DNA from: Paenibacillus sp. FSL R7-0337
GTDB lineage: Bacteria > Bacillota > Bacilli > Paenibacillales > Paenibacillaceae
NCBI RefSeq assembly: GCF_037969875.1
Contig: NZ_CP150218.1
Coordinates: 2,046,001 to 2,110,000, forward strand
Length of the DNA: 64,000 bases
Direction of reading: 5' to 3'
Below the pieces are notes generated by a model. That model worked only from the letters and a program-made list of their open reading frames with translations. It made no database searches and had not been told where the DNA came from. Below, piece by piece: positions 27,544 to 35,780 of the stretch (within the stretch, counting starts at the first letter, position 1; every line of letters starts with the position of its first letter). The position numbers and the translations under genes were made by a program.

Positions 27544-27572
27544 ATGATAACCGGTTAACATATTTATGTCAA
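27544..27572 (-). promoter_or_regulatory. Sigma-A promoter of the binding-protein operon
   Basis: On the minus strand a perfect -35 TTGACA (27567-27572) lies 17 bp from -10 TATCAT (27544-27549). Two operator-like sequences overlap these boxes, so the promoter should be tightly repressible. Confidence 0.8.
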
Positions 27573-27582
27573 TCGGTTATCA
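27545..27582. promoter_or_regulatory. Two LacI-type operators overlapping the promoter
   Basis: Site 1, TGATAACCGGTTAACA (27545-27560), covers the spacer and -10. Site 2, AATCGGTTATCA (27571-27582), abuts the -35. Their shared half is TAACCG(G/A)TT, as at 22902-22913. Binding by either or both LacI proteins of the cluster would block RNA polymerase. Confidence 0.75.
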
Positions 27583-27711
27583 TATTTAAATTTTAGCTAA
27601 TAAAATCCGCCACACGCGCCACGTCCAGCCCAATTGTAATCGGTTTTTCGATTACATTCGGCTCACGCGCCGCTGCCGCTGAATGTATTCGGTTTTCCGC
27701 ATACATCCGAC

Positions 27712-27738
27712 AAAAAAAGGGCTCAGCCCAAATGAGCC
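27712..27738 (-). terminator. Terminator of the 27777-29405 response regulator
   Basis: The stem GGCTCA/TGAGCC (27733-27738 and 27720-27725) is followed on the minus strand by CTTTTTTTG. It lies about 40 bp past the stop codon. Confidence 0.8.
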
Positions 27739-27776
27739 GAGACCTCTGATATTACGGGACGAGACCACGCATCCCC

Positions 27777-29405
27777 CTACAATTTCCCCCGGTAATCCTG
27801 GGGCGTCATGCCGAATTGCTCCTTGAACACTTTGATAAAATATTGGCTGTTGGCGTAGCCGAGCTGCTCGGAGATCTCATAGATCTTCAGATCGGAGTTA
27901 CGGAGGCTTGCTACGGCCTGCTCCATTTTCAGATTCAGGATATACTCGCTGATGCTGATCCCGCTGACTTGCTTGAACAGTCTGGAGACATATGCCGGAT
28001 GAAGCGAGACTGCATCCGCAACGAATTGCTGGCTGGCCTCTGCCAGATTAGCCGCGATACAGCTCTGCATCTCATTGACGATGCCCATCCGGTTATTCTG
28101 TGTATCCCGTTCGAGCTTGCCGTGCAAGGTATCCACCAGCGCTTCTCCCCAGCTGATCAGCTGGGACAAGGAACGGAATAGAGTCTTATCCAGCAGCTCC
28201 CGCCCGACCAGATCGGACAGCAGACTATGATTCTTATGTGCAATATAGTGAAAGGAGCCGAGAATCATGGTGCGGATCTCCTCAATATATTCTTCGTTAT
28301 AGGCCGGGAGGCTGTTGCTGAACTCCTTCATCTGCTGCAGCCGTTCCTTATACCCCTGCCACTGGCCGGTCTCCAGCAGATGCATCAGTGTCGGGGAAGC
28401 ATATAAGTCCTTGAGCGGCTGGACCGGTGAGCTCTTCTGCTTGTCCGTCAAGGAGATGAAATAGCCCTTGTCATTGCCTACTTGCTGTCTTAACGCCGAC
28501 TGGGAATCCTCATACATGGCGCGGATATCCAGCGGGAATTCGCCCGGGTAGGACAGAATGACCGAGATTCCGCCATTCAGATATTCATTCACACTGCTGT
28601 GCAGCTGATGGGTATTATGGGTTAGCTGCTTCAGAATCTTGCCCGGGTCAACCGCCCCCGCTTCATTGCTCTTCACAATAAACACCAGGTTCTCATGCGC
28701 ATCCCGGCCATGCCACATCTCGAAGCCGGAGCCCAGCAGCTCGCAGGCAATGTTCGTCACCGCGTATTCAAAGAGCAATTGGCTATCCAGCCCGAAGTTC
28801 GTGAAATGCTCCTCCAGGCGGATCAGAATCAGGAAGACCCGGTCATTTAGCTGAAAATCAATCTGATATCCGCGAAGCTTGTCCTTCAGCCGTTCCTGCG
28901 GATAGGATTTGCCCTGAACCAGCTCGGCCAGCAGCTTATCCTTCAGCGCCGGAAGATGCTCCCGGAAGGCCAGCATCGCCTGCTCATAGGATGCCGTCCG
29001 GTCGAGCTCCTTCTTGATGGTCTTAATCGTGCCCTCCAGAGCAGCACGCAGCTTCTGGTGATCCAGCGGCTTAACAAGATACTCTACCACCCCATACTGA
29101 AGGGCTTCCCGGGCATATTCGAACTCAGCATAGCCGGTTAGCAGAATACACTTGATTCTCCGGTGGGTCTTCCGCACCTGCTTCACCAGCTCCAGCCCGC
29201 TCATCCCGGGCATGGCAATATCCGTAATGACTATATCCACCGGGTATTGTCCGATCATCTGCATGGCCTGGGCGCCGGAGTAGGCTTTGTATACTTTTTC
29301 AATCCCGAAGTCCTGCCATGGAAAAGCAAGCTCCAGATCATCTACGACATATTGTTCATCATCTACCAGCAGAATTTGCAGAATGAGCTTCTCCCTCCTT
29401 TTCAA
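27777..29405 (-). CDS. AraC-type response regulator (YesN family), unusual start
   Basis: Up to 542 residues. Receiver domain with ILLVDDEQ, phospho-acceptor Asp in VITDIAMPGMSG, LLTGY and VKPLDH; a long middle region; two AraC motifs at the C-terminus ending MTPQDYRGKL. It overlaps the 3' end of its sensor kinase by 47 bases. The only standard start that keeps the receiver intact is the TTG at 29405, but the ribosome site AAAGGAGGG lies inside the first codons; from it, translation would begin at the ATT at 29384 or the CTG at 29381. It is likely the regulator of the transporter operon 34803-31128 and the xylanase. Confidence 0.9.
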   Translation of the reverse strand: MKRREKLILQILLVDDEQYVVDDLELAFPWQDFGIEKVYKAYSGAQAMQMIGQYPVDIVITDIAMPGMSGLELVKQVRKTHRRIKCILLTGYAEFEYAREALQYGVVEYLVKPLDHQKLRAALEGTIKTIKKELDRTASYEQAMLAFREHLPALKDKLLAELVQGKSYPQERLKDKLRGYQIDFQLNDRVFLILIRLEEHFTNFGLDSQLLFEYAVTNIACELLGSGFEMWHGRDAHENLVFIVKSNEAGAVDPGKILKQLTHNTHQLHSSVNEYLNGGISVILSYPGEFPLDIRAMYEDSQSALRQQVGNDKGYFISLTDKQKSSPVQPLKDLYASPTLMHLLETGQWQGYKERLQQMKEFSNSLPAYNEEYIEEIRTMILGSFHYIAHKNHSLLSDLVGRELLDKTLFRSLSQLISWGEALVDTLHGKLERDTQNNRMGIVNEMQSCIAANLAEASQQFVADAVSLHPAYVSRLFKQVSGISISEYILNLKMEQAVASLRNSDLKIYEISEQLGYANSQYFIKVFKEQFGMTPQDYRGKL

Positions 29406-31071
29406 TACGAATCCGGTAACAGGTGCCTTCGGACAGCACGGAGTCTACGGATAACCCCGAGTCCTTGCCAAAATACAAGCGCAGCCGCTGATTCACATTC
29501 CTTAGCCCGGTTCCGAGCTGTTCATTACTGATGATATTGTCCTCGATATGGCGGCGGACCGCGCCGAGCCGTTCCTCCGTCATGCCGATTCCGTTATCCT
29601 TCACGGTAATCAGCAGATACGAAGCATCTTCTTCGGCGGCAACCGAGATGATGCCGGGCCTCAGGCTCGGTTCAATGCCATGCTTAATGCAGTTCTCCAC
29701 GAGCGGCTGCAGAATCATCCTTGGCAACCGGTATCTGCCCGCCTCTGCCGTGACACCGAACTCGAAGGTGATTTCTTTTTTGCGCAAATGGATCATATGC
29801 AAATAATGCTCGACGAAATCCAATTCATCCTGAAGCGTCGAATCCAGCTGTTCAATCTTGTGAATGTACCGGCAGTAGGAGGCCAGATGCAGCGTCATCG
29901 CGGTGACCGCATGATAATCCTCGATGCTTGCTTTGCTCTGAATGAAATTCAGGCAGTTATAGAGAAAATGCGGATTAATCTGCGCCTGATACTGCTTCAG
30001 CTTCGCTTCCTTGACTTCAATCTCGCCCAGCAGGACTTGCTCAATCAATGTCTGTGTATTCTCCGCCATCCGGTTAAAGGAATTGCCGAGCACCTTGAAC
30101 TCATTGACCTGCAGATCAACGGCACGGCTGGAAAAGTCGCCCCGGTCAAACCGGTCAATCGCCTTGCGCAGCATGATCACAGGCTTCTGGACCTGCTTGC
30201 GGAGCAGCAGTGTGTAGAACATAATACCAACCAGCACCACCAGTACCGCATAGAGGAACAGCCGGTTATTGCGGTTAATCGGTTCGATATACTGTCGCTT
30301 GGGATAGGCGTCTATGAAATACAAATCCAGCATGTCCGACTTCTTATAGTTAATCTGGTATTCTGTACGGTTCTCTGTAGCGGAGATGGTTCCCCTGTCC
30401 CCGTTAATCCCAGGACTGATCGACTGTAACAGCTCCTGCGGAAATGCTGCCCGCGGCTGAATAAAGGCCCGCTCAGAGGCATCGTACAGCAGCGGCATAC
30501 CGGAGACATACTGATCCATCATTTTCACCAGATTATCCAGAGAAATCCTGACCTCAATTAACAGCGAGCTAATATGACTGCGCATGATGTTGGAGTAATA
30601 TCCCTTGCCTTCCTTATCCATGTGCAGCACCCAGCGGTTCCGCACCTGCTCCGGGGGACTGAAAGTGCTGAAGGAGAAGGAGGAATCCGAGGATACCGTC
30701 TCTTTCTCATCCTCATAGTACAGAATAACTGTATTCTTCCAGGAGGTAGAGGCCGTGTTCAGAGCCAGCTTATCGATGATGGTCAGCTTCATCTCATATT
30801 TGGAATATTGATCCCCGAACTTCAGAATATAAGGATATCCACGCACAGACTGGTCCTGTGACAAAGTAATGGTATTTGTCAGCACCTGTTCAAATTGCGT
30901 GGATAGCTGGGAGGTCATGAATTCAACCTCGTACATTTTATTTTTTCTCAGCTCATTCTGAATGTCCTTCACGTTCAGCCGGTAGATGAGCCAAAACGCA
31001 CCTACAATGATCAGCAGCATCAGCATCAGGACAAACGACAGCCACTGAAAGATCGACAGACGATATTTCAC
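29359..31071 (-). CDS. Membrane sensor histidine kinase (YesM family)
   Basis: About 570 residues. TM1 at about 10-32, an extracellular region to about 275, TM2 (LFLYAVLVVLVGIMFYTLLL) near 280-300, then a HAMP domain. The phospho-acceptor region is QAQINPHFLYNCLNFIQSK; the ATP-binding part shows VKDNGIGM and GTGLRNVNQRL. I start at the GTG at 31071, since GGAGGAGGG immediately precedes it; a TTG at 31086 opens the frame. Partner: the overlapping response regulator. It follows the binding-protein gene by 56 bp, with a weak terminator between. Confidence 0.92.
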   Translation of the reverse strand: MKYRLSIFQWLSFVLMLMLLIIVGAFWLIYRLNVKDIQNELRKNKMYEVEFMTSQLSTQFEQVLTNTITLSQDQSVRGYPYILKFGDQYSKYEMKLTIIDKLALNTASTSWKNTVILYYEDEKETVSSDSSFSFSTFSPPEQVRNRWVLHMDKEGKGYYSNIMRSHISSLLIEVRISLDNLVKMMDQYVSGMPLLYDASERAFIQPRAAFPQELLQSISPGINGDRGTISATENRTEYQINYKKSDMLDLYFIDAYPKRQYIEPINRNNRLFLYAVLVVLVGIMFYTLLLRKQVQKPVIMLRKAIDRFDRGDFSSRAVDLQVNEFKVLGNSFNRMAENTQTLIEQVLLGEIEVKEAKLKQYQAQINPHFLYNCLNFIQSKASIEDYHAVTAMTLHLASYCRYIHKIEQLDSTLQDELDFVEHYLHMIHLRKKEITFEFGVTAEAGRYRLPRMILQPLVENCIKHGIEPSLRPGIISVAAEEDASYLLITVKDNGIGMTEERLGAVRRHIEDNIISNEQLGTGLRNVNQRLRLYFGKDSGLSVDSVLSEGTCYRIRIEKEGEAHSANSAGR

Positions 31072-31091
31072 ATTGCCCTCCTCCAAATGAA

Positions 31092-31113
31092 AGGACGGCC
31101 TAGGGGCCGCCCT
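31092..31113 (-). terminator. Weak terminator or attenuator after the binding-protein gene
   Basis: A 9-bp stem AGGGCGGCC/GGCCGTCCT (one G-U pair, 4-nt loop) is followed only by TTTCATTT. It would lower but not stop expression of the sensor kinase below the transporter genes. Confidence 0.6.
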
Positions 31114-31127
31114 TATTCTTTATATCT

Positions 31128-32834
31128 TTATTTCTGCAGAGATTGATACCATTCATTGACCTCTGTGGTCACTTTGTCGCCGCCTGTAGTTTTCCATTTC
31201 TCTACAAAGGTATCGAATTCGTCTACCGATGCTTTGTCATAAATAATTTTGTTCAGAATTTCCTTCTCCAGCTTCTCCAGCATATCTCCGCGGGCGAGCT
31301 GAGTTTCAGTAGGTGTACCTGTGAACATCTCAGGCATTACACTGTCCTTCTGGTCGATGATGATCTTGGCTGCTAAGATCTGCTCAGGAATACGCTCGGA
31401 CAGATTCTTCTCATACTGGTTAGCAGGCTCTGCGCCGCCAGCGAGCTTAGCAAGCGTGTTCATCATCAGGTTAGGAATAATAGCGCCATCGTAAGTTAGG
31501 GTATAGCGGATCGCATCCACCCAGCCGCCTGGAATCTTATCCGTATCCTGCTCTTTCAGGACGGTTCCGTCTTCAGCGATATCATAGTCATAGCCTTTGG
31601 CGAAGCCGTTCACGAAGGTTGTGCTGTCCGGGTTGGCCCAGTTATCAAACAGATAGTTCTGGTAGACGAAGAATGCGTCTTTATGCTCCATATCCTTGTT
31701 GATCAATACAGCACCGGAGGCGATCTTCGTGCCGTGTCTGCCTACCTTGCCGTCCGGGCCTGCCGGAAGCGGATAAGCCTTATGCACTGCACCTGGAACG
31801 TTCTTCTGCAGATCCGGCAGCGGCCAGCCTGTCATCCAGTAAGGGCCGACAATGATACCGGATTTGCCTGCTGTAAAAGCTTCTGTTGCTTTGTTCTCAT
31901 CATACAGACCGGATTCGGAGGAGATGTAGCCTGCCTTCATCCATTTCTGCATCGTTGCCAGGCCTTCCTTCATCTCCGGCTGAACAGAACCGTAAGCGAG
32001 CTGGTTGTCCGCTGTCTTGTTCCACTGGTTCGGCATAGCGCCGAACATTCCGAAGACCCATCCGGCTTCCGACATCCATGTGTTCAGGTTGTTTTTGAAG
32101 CCTACAGCGAGTCCCGTTGTATCCTTCTTGCCGTTGCCGTCAGGGTCCTGATTCGTGAACGCATCCAGCACGGTTTCCAGCTCAGCCAGATTCGTCGGAG
32201 CCTTAAGGTTCAGCTTCTTCAGCCAATCCTCACGAATATACATGACCGGATCATTATTATAAGCGTTTTCCAGAATCGGGATACCCATACGTTTGCCGTC
32301 TCTCATGTAGGGATTCCATACGGTTGGCTCTTCGGCCATCGCTTTTTTGTAGATATCGGAAGCATACTTGTCGAACAATTCGCCCGCATCGGTGAACTGG
32401 CCGCTGTCAATCAGATCGGAGATCAGGGAAGGGCTGCCGCGGAAAGAGATGATATCCGGCATTTTCTCACCAGAAGTAAGCATCAGGCGCAGCTTGGTTT
32501 CATAGGCGTTGTTCTGGTCACTTACGGTCCAGAGATACTTGATGTCAATGCCCAGCGTATCCTTGGCCCATTTGGTGTGCACGTTATTCTCGATGTTCTC
32601 GCCGTTCTTGAATTTCAGGCTGCTGGCGATGGGAAATACGGTTGAGATGGTTACCGGCTCTGTATATTTACCATTCTCAAAGGGAGCCGAATACATAGCA
32701 TCTTCGCTTGCCGCCGGCTTGTTGTCCCCTTCTGCCTTCTTGTTGTCAGCATTGCCGCCGCATCCAGCCAGCAAGCTGCCCAGCATGACCGTGGATAACA
32801 CTGCCGCAGCAGAGAATTTCATTTTCTTTATCAT
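31128..32834 (-). CDS. Extracellular sugar-binding lipoprotein (LipO/YtcQ type)
   Basis: 568 residues. Lipobox SLLAGC at about 20-25, then an Asn/Lys/Glu-rich tether and a large family-1 binding domain (MPDIISFRGSPSLISDLIDS, MGIPILENAYNNDPVMYIRE, GIIVGPYWMTGWPLPDLQ). A length near 570 is typical of the LplA/LipO lipoproteins that deliver uronic-acid-containing or other larger oligosaccharides; in Paenibacillus such proteins sit in aldouronate (xylan-fragment) operons. It is third in the operon after both permeases. A cognate kinase/regulator pair follows. Confidence 0.92.
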   Translation of the reverse strand: MIKKMKFSAAAVLSTVMLGSLLAGCGGNADNKKAEGDNKPAASEDAMYSAPFENGKYTEPVTISTVFPIASSLKFKNGENIENNVHTKWAKDTLGIDIKYLWTVSDQNNAYETKLRLMLTSGEKMPDIISFRGSPSLISDLIDSGQFTDAGELFDKYASDIYKKAMAEEPTVWNPYMRDGKRMGIPILENAYNNDPVMYIREDWLKKLNLKAPTNLAELETVLDAFTNQDPDGNGKKDTTGLAVGFKNNLNTWMSEAGWVFGMFGAMPNQWNKTADNQLAYGSVQPEMKEGLATMQKWMKAGYISSESGLYDENKATEAFTAGKSGIIVGPYWMTGWPLPDLQKNVPGAVHKAYPLPAGPDGKVGRHGTKIASGAVLINKDMEHKDAFFVYQNYLFDNWANPDSTTFVNGFAKGYDYDIAEDGTVLKEQDTDKIPGGWVDAIRYTLTYDGAIIPNLMMNTLAKLAGGAEPANQYEKNLSERIPEQILAAKIIIDQKDSVMPEMFTGTPTETQLARGDMLEKLEKEILNKIIYDKASVDEFDTFVEKWKTTGGDKVTTEVNEWYQSLQK

Positions 32835-32937
32835 TTAATCTTGCACCCCTTTAATTAAAATTTAATCATATTAATTATATGAGTCAATCTTTTTTCACTT
32901 CCAGCGCGTGCATCACCCCCTTTAATAGGAAGGACGG

Positions 32938-33816
32938 CTATTCCTTAACCGCCCCGAGGACAATTCCCTTCACGAAGAAACGCTGCAGGAATGGATACAC
33001 GATGAGGATCGGTGCCATTCCGATGAAGATTTGAGCGGCTTTGACCGTTCTTTGCGAGATATTCTCAAGATCCTCCGGCCTTACAGTCACCTTACTGAAG
33101 TCCTGCTGGACAATGACCGACTGCAGGAAGGTGGCCAGCGGATAGTTGCGGTGATCCGTCATATACAGCAGGCCGTCGAACCAGGAGTTCCAGTGACCGA
33201 CAATCGTGAACAGCGACAGCGTAGCAATGGCCGGCATGGATACCGGGAGATACACGCTGAACAGTGTTCTGAAATGACCTGCGCCGTCGATGAAGGCGGC
33301 TTCTTCCATTTCTTTGGGCACGGCCCGGAAGAAGTTAAGCAGCAGAATGACATTCCATACCGAGACGGCCCCCGGCAGAATCAGTACCCATATGGAGTTC
33401 ATGAGGTGCAGCTTCTGAATCAGAATGTACATCGGCACCAGACCGCCGCTGAACAGCATGGTGAAGACCAGCAGCCAGATATACATGTTCCGGCGTCTGA
33501 ACCGGGCGTTCTCTTTGGACAGCGCATAGGCGGCCAGAATGACTATCCCCATGCTGAACAGCGTTCCCAGCACCGTGCGCTGCAGGGTCACCCAGATGGA
33601 CCGGATGAAATTCTCATTGGCTACGGTCTTGGTATAGGCGTCCACTGTGAAATCTACCGGCCACAGACCCACCAGATTGGCATTGGCTGCCGATTTCCCG
33701 CTGAACGATACAGCAAGGACGTGAATCAGTGGGACAACACACATGACTGAGACTGCGATCATCAGGATATAGTTGAACACGGTGAAGATGCGGTAAGGTT
33801 TTGTTTTATGATACAT
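32938..33816 (-). CDS. CUT1 sugar ABC transporter permease (YtcP type)
   Basis: 292 residues with six predicted membrane segments. The EAA loop is EEAAFIDGAGHFRTLFSVYL and the C-terminus is FFVKGIVLGAVKE. GKSAANANLVGLWPVDFTVD after TM1 matches the YtcP/LplC pattern in which the post-TM1 loop names the filling sequence LxPxxFT. GGAGG precedes the ATG by ten bases. It lies 18 bp after the first permease. Confidence 0.92.
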   Translation of the reverse strand: MYHKTKPYRIFTVFNYILMIAVSVMCVVPLIHVLAVSFSGKSAANANLVGLWPVDFTVDAYTKTVANENFIRSIWVTLQRTVLGTLFSMGIVILAAYALSKENARFRRRNMYIWLLVFTMLFSGGLVPMYILIQKLHLMNSIWVLILPGAVSVWNVILLLNFFRAVPKEMEEAAFIDGAGHFRTLFSVYLPVSMPAIATLSLFTIVGHWNSWFDGLLYMTDHRNYPLATFLQSVIVQQDFSKVTVRPEDLENISQRTVKAAQIFIGMAPILIVYPFLQRFFVKGIVLGAVKE

Positions 33817-33834
33817 GCCACATTGGCCTCCATT

Positions 33835-34803
33835 CTAGAAAATACGGTAGTTAGCAAATTTATACGAAAGGCGGTAAGCTGTTACGATCAAGACAAAGCT
33901 GACAACGGATTTGAACAATCCGACCGCTGTGGAGAAGCTGAACTTACCGTCAACAATTCCTAGTCTGTAGACAAATGTATCGATGATGTCCCCTTTATCG
34001 AAGACAAGCGCGTTATACAGGTTGAAGATCTGGTCGAAGCCGCCGTTAAGCACGTTACCCAGCGCCAGTGTTCCTACCACGATGGTAATCGGCAGCATGG
34101 CCGGCATTGTAATAGACCATGTCTGCTGCCAGCGTCCAGCTCCGTCAACCTCAGCAGCTTCATAGAGTGCCGGGTTAATTCCCGCCAGAGAGGCCAGGAA
34201 GACGATGGTGTTGAAGCCGAACTCTTTCCAAACATCACTCACTACTACGACAAACCGGAACCAGTTCCCGTCACCCAGGAAGAAAATCGGCTGGATGCCG
34301 AATACACTGACCAGTACCTGGTTGATCAGGCCTCCATCTCTGGCCAGCAGGTCGGAGAGGATACCGCCCAAGATAACCCATGACAGGAAGTGGGGCATAT
34401 AGACAATGGTTTGTACCATTTTTTTGAATGCCATCTTGCGGATCTCATTCAGCAGCAGTGCGAATAAGAAGGGAACGATCAGGTTGGCGATCATTTTCAG
34501 ACCGGCAATAATCAGTGTGTTCCAGATGATCTGAACGTTCTCGGGAATACTGAACAGATATTCAAAATGCTCCAGCCCCACCCATTTGGAGGCGCTAAAG
34601 CCTAAGCCCGGCTTGTAATTCTTGAAGGCAATCGCAAGTCCTGTCATCGGAATATAGGCGAAGATCAAGGTAAGGATCAAAGCCGGCAGAACCATCAGAT
34701 CAAGACTGAGGTTCTTCGTCCATTTCGATTTTTTTCGGGGCTTCCCCGCATTTACATCCAGTTTCTCGCCTTTTACGCTGGCTGGCGTAACCAAGTTTTT
34801 CAT
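33835..34803 (-). CDS. CUT1 sugar ABC transporter permease (LplB type)
   Basis: 322 residues. About 25 polar residues precede TM1. The post-TM1 GLAIAFKNYKPGLG and the EAA loop EAAEVDGAGRWQQTWSITMP identify an LplB-like permease. It is the first gene of the operon: RBS GGGGAGCAGGAG precedes the ATG at 34803, and upstream DNA carries an activator-type promoter. With the next two genes it forms the importer presumed to take up xylan fragments. Confidence 0.93.
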   Translation of the reverse strand: MKNLVTPASVKGEKLDVNAGKPRKKSKWTKNLSLDLMVLPALILTLIFAYIPMTGLAIAFKNYKPGLGFSASKWVGLEHFEYLFSIPENVQIIWNTLIIAGLKMIANLIVPFLFALLLNEIRKMAFKKMVQTIVYMPHFLSWVILGGILSDLLARDGGLINQVLVSVFGIQPIFFLGDGNWFRFVVVVSDVWKEFGFNTIVFLASLAGINPALYEAAEVDGAGRWQQTWSITMPAMLPITIVVGTLALGNVLNGGFDQIFNLYNALVFDKGDIIDTFVYRLGIVDGKFSFSTAVGLFKSVVSFVLIVTAYRLSYKFANYRIF

Positions 34804-34830
34804 GCTCCTGCTCCCCTTTGCTGGTCAACG

Positions 34831-34844
34831 TGTATCCGTTTACT
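34831..34844. promoter_or_regulatory. Candidate CcpA (cre) site in the transporter leader
   Basis: TGTATCCGTTTACT matches the cre consensus TGWNANCGNTNWCA at 12 of 14 positions. It lies just downstream of the expected transcription start, where CcpA would block elongation. Confidence 0.45.
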
Positions 34845-34858
34845 TTGTTTATAAATTA

Positions 34859-34921
34859 ATAATACCTAGCCGGACATGACAGTTACATGATAAATACAAA
34901 GCATTGATAACAAAATGATAA
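34859..34921 (-). promoter_or_regulatory. Activator-type promoter of the 34803-31128 operon with TGATAA repeats
   Basis: A -10 TATTAT (34859-34864) has no good -35. Upstream lie three TGATAA copies (34888, 34905, 34916); the last two form ATTGATAACAAAATGATAA, which is identical to the sequence upstream of the xylanase. An 11-bp direct-repeat step suits an AraC-type regulator. Confidence 0.65.
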
Positions 34922-34944
34922 CCACAACAGTTTTGGAGATAGCA

Positions 34945-35140
34945 TTACGGTGGCGCTTGGGTGGACGCTCCGCGAACGGACCGTTGTTACAATCGCTGTT
35001 GTGTCCAGATTTTATTGTATTTTTACCTTAGCGGTGAAAATCCGGACACAAAGGCGACCGCTGCCGCTTTTCCGCGGGTCGTTCCGTTCTCTCCGCTGTT
35101 TAAGCGGGGGGCAAGGTCACTGAAAAAGGACAAACCATTA
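34945..35140. repeat. Inverted intergenic element related to the dispersed repeat
   Basis: GTGTCCAGATTTTATTG and GCGGTGAAAATCCGGACAC form long complementary arms. The AGATTT...ACC...GCGGTGAAAATCCGG core recalls the centre of the copies at 6143 and 17303, but the flanks differ. Confidence 0.6.
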
Positions 35141-35236
35141 CAGAAACTATCCCCTAGTCATGACATGGCCCGGCACCATCGAGTAACTTCCAGTTAAGCC
35201 GCCGCCCCAGCGATGGTTGCACAACCTACTAGAGAA

Positions 35237-35421
35237 TTAATTGGATAAACATATCTTAATTTAGCCGGTTTGGAGCTTTTGAGGAAATTAGGTGGATTTA
35301 TGCTATTTATTTTCGAGGAAATCTTCTTTTTGTTCTAATCTCGGCGTAACAAGTGCCTTTTTTCCAACTACTGTCTGGCGAGGGGCATTCCAAGCGCGAA
35401 CAAGTGCCCAAAATCCAACTA
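35237..35421. repeat. 51-nt-spaced intergenic repeat array (two forward, two reverse segments)
   Basis: Forward segments TTAATTGGATAAAC (35237) and TTAGGTGGATTTATG (35288) are 51 apart. Reverse segments AACAAGTGCCTTTTTTCCAA (35348) and AACAAGTGCCCAAAATCCAA (35399) are also 51 apart. The two pairs face each other. Confidence 0.78.
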
Positions 35422-35566
35422 TTTCCTGACGCAGTATCGGGGCAACGCAGGCAAGGTAGACAAAACAGTCGTCCAACATGAGCATCGCAGCCCTATTACT
35501 CCCATCACTAATATCCACCCGCTCCAAACTACTCTCCACTCATCAATGTCCAACCGCACCAAGCGG

Positions 35567-35637
35567 CTCACTCTCGCTATTGACATCCACTCGCCCCTAT
35601 CGACTCACTCTCGCTATTGACATCCACTCGCCCCTAG
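35567..35637. repeat. 37-bp direct tandem repeat, two copies
   Basis: The unit begins CTCACTCTCGCTATTGACAT and runs through CCACTCGCCCCTA. Copies start at 35567 and 35604 and agree over about 33 bases. Confidence 0.85.
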
Positions 35638-35692
35638 CGACACTCTCTATCCATCGATTGGCCTCCCGCATGATACGCTCCCTCCATCCCAC

Positions 35693-35733
35693 CACAAAAA
35701 GCAGCGGCCCCCTTATCGGGAGAACCGCTGCTC
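35693..35733 (-). terminator. Terminator of the xylanase gene
   Basis: On the minus strand AGCAGCGG and CCGCTGCT pair around a CCC/GGG-containing centre and are followed by TTTTTGTGG. It lies about 50 bp past the stop. Confidence 0.8.
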
Positions 35734-35780
35734 GAACGAATGCTATAGACTTGCTGAGACTAATCTACTAATTCGCTAAT

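Larger units (their letters stand above)
27485..27776. other. 292-bp intergenic region
   Basis: It contains the LacI-controlled promoter (27544-27582), two hairpin-like motifs GTAATCGGTTTTTCGATTAC (27636-27655) and TGTATTCGGTTTTCCGCATA (27684-27703), and the terminator of the response regulator gene (27712-27738). Confidence 0.65.
34804..35780. other. 977-bp intergenic region between transporter operon and xylanase
   Basis: From left to right it holds a possible cre site, the -10 box and TGATAA repeats of the transporter promoter, an inverted element (34945-35140), a 51-nt-spaced array (35237-35421), a 37-bp direct repeat and the xylanase terminator. I see no credible gene in it. Confidence 0.7.

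Noticed and set aside
31092-31113. Full terminator separating the transporter genes from the sensor kinase
   Set aside because: The stem is short and the T-run weak; the kinase has a ribosome site but no clear promoter, so read-through is more likely.
35478-35771. Open frame across the 37-bp tandem repeats
   Set aside because: It has no ribosome site and runs into the xylanase terminator; the repeat unit of 37 would shift the frame between copies.
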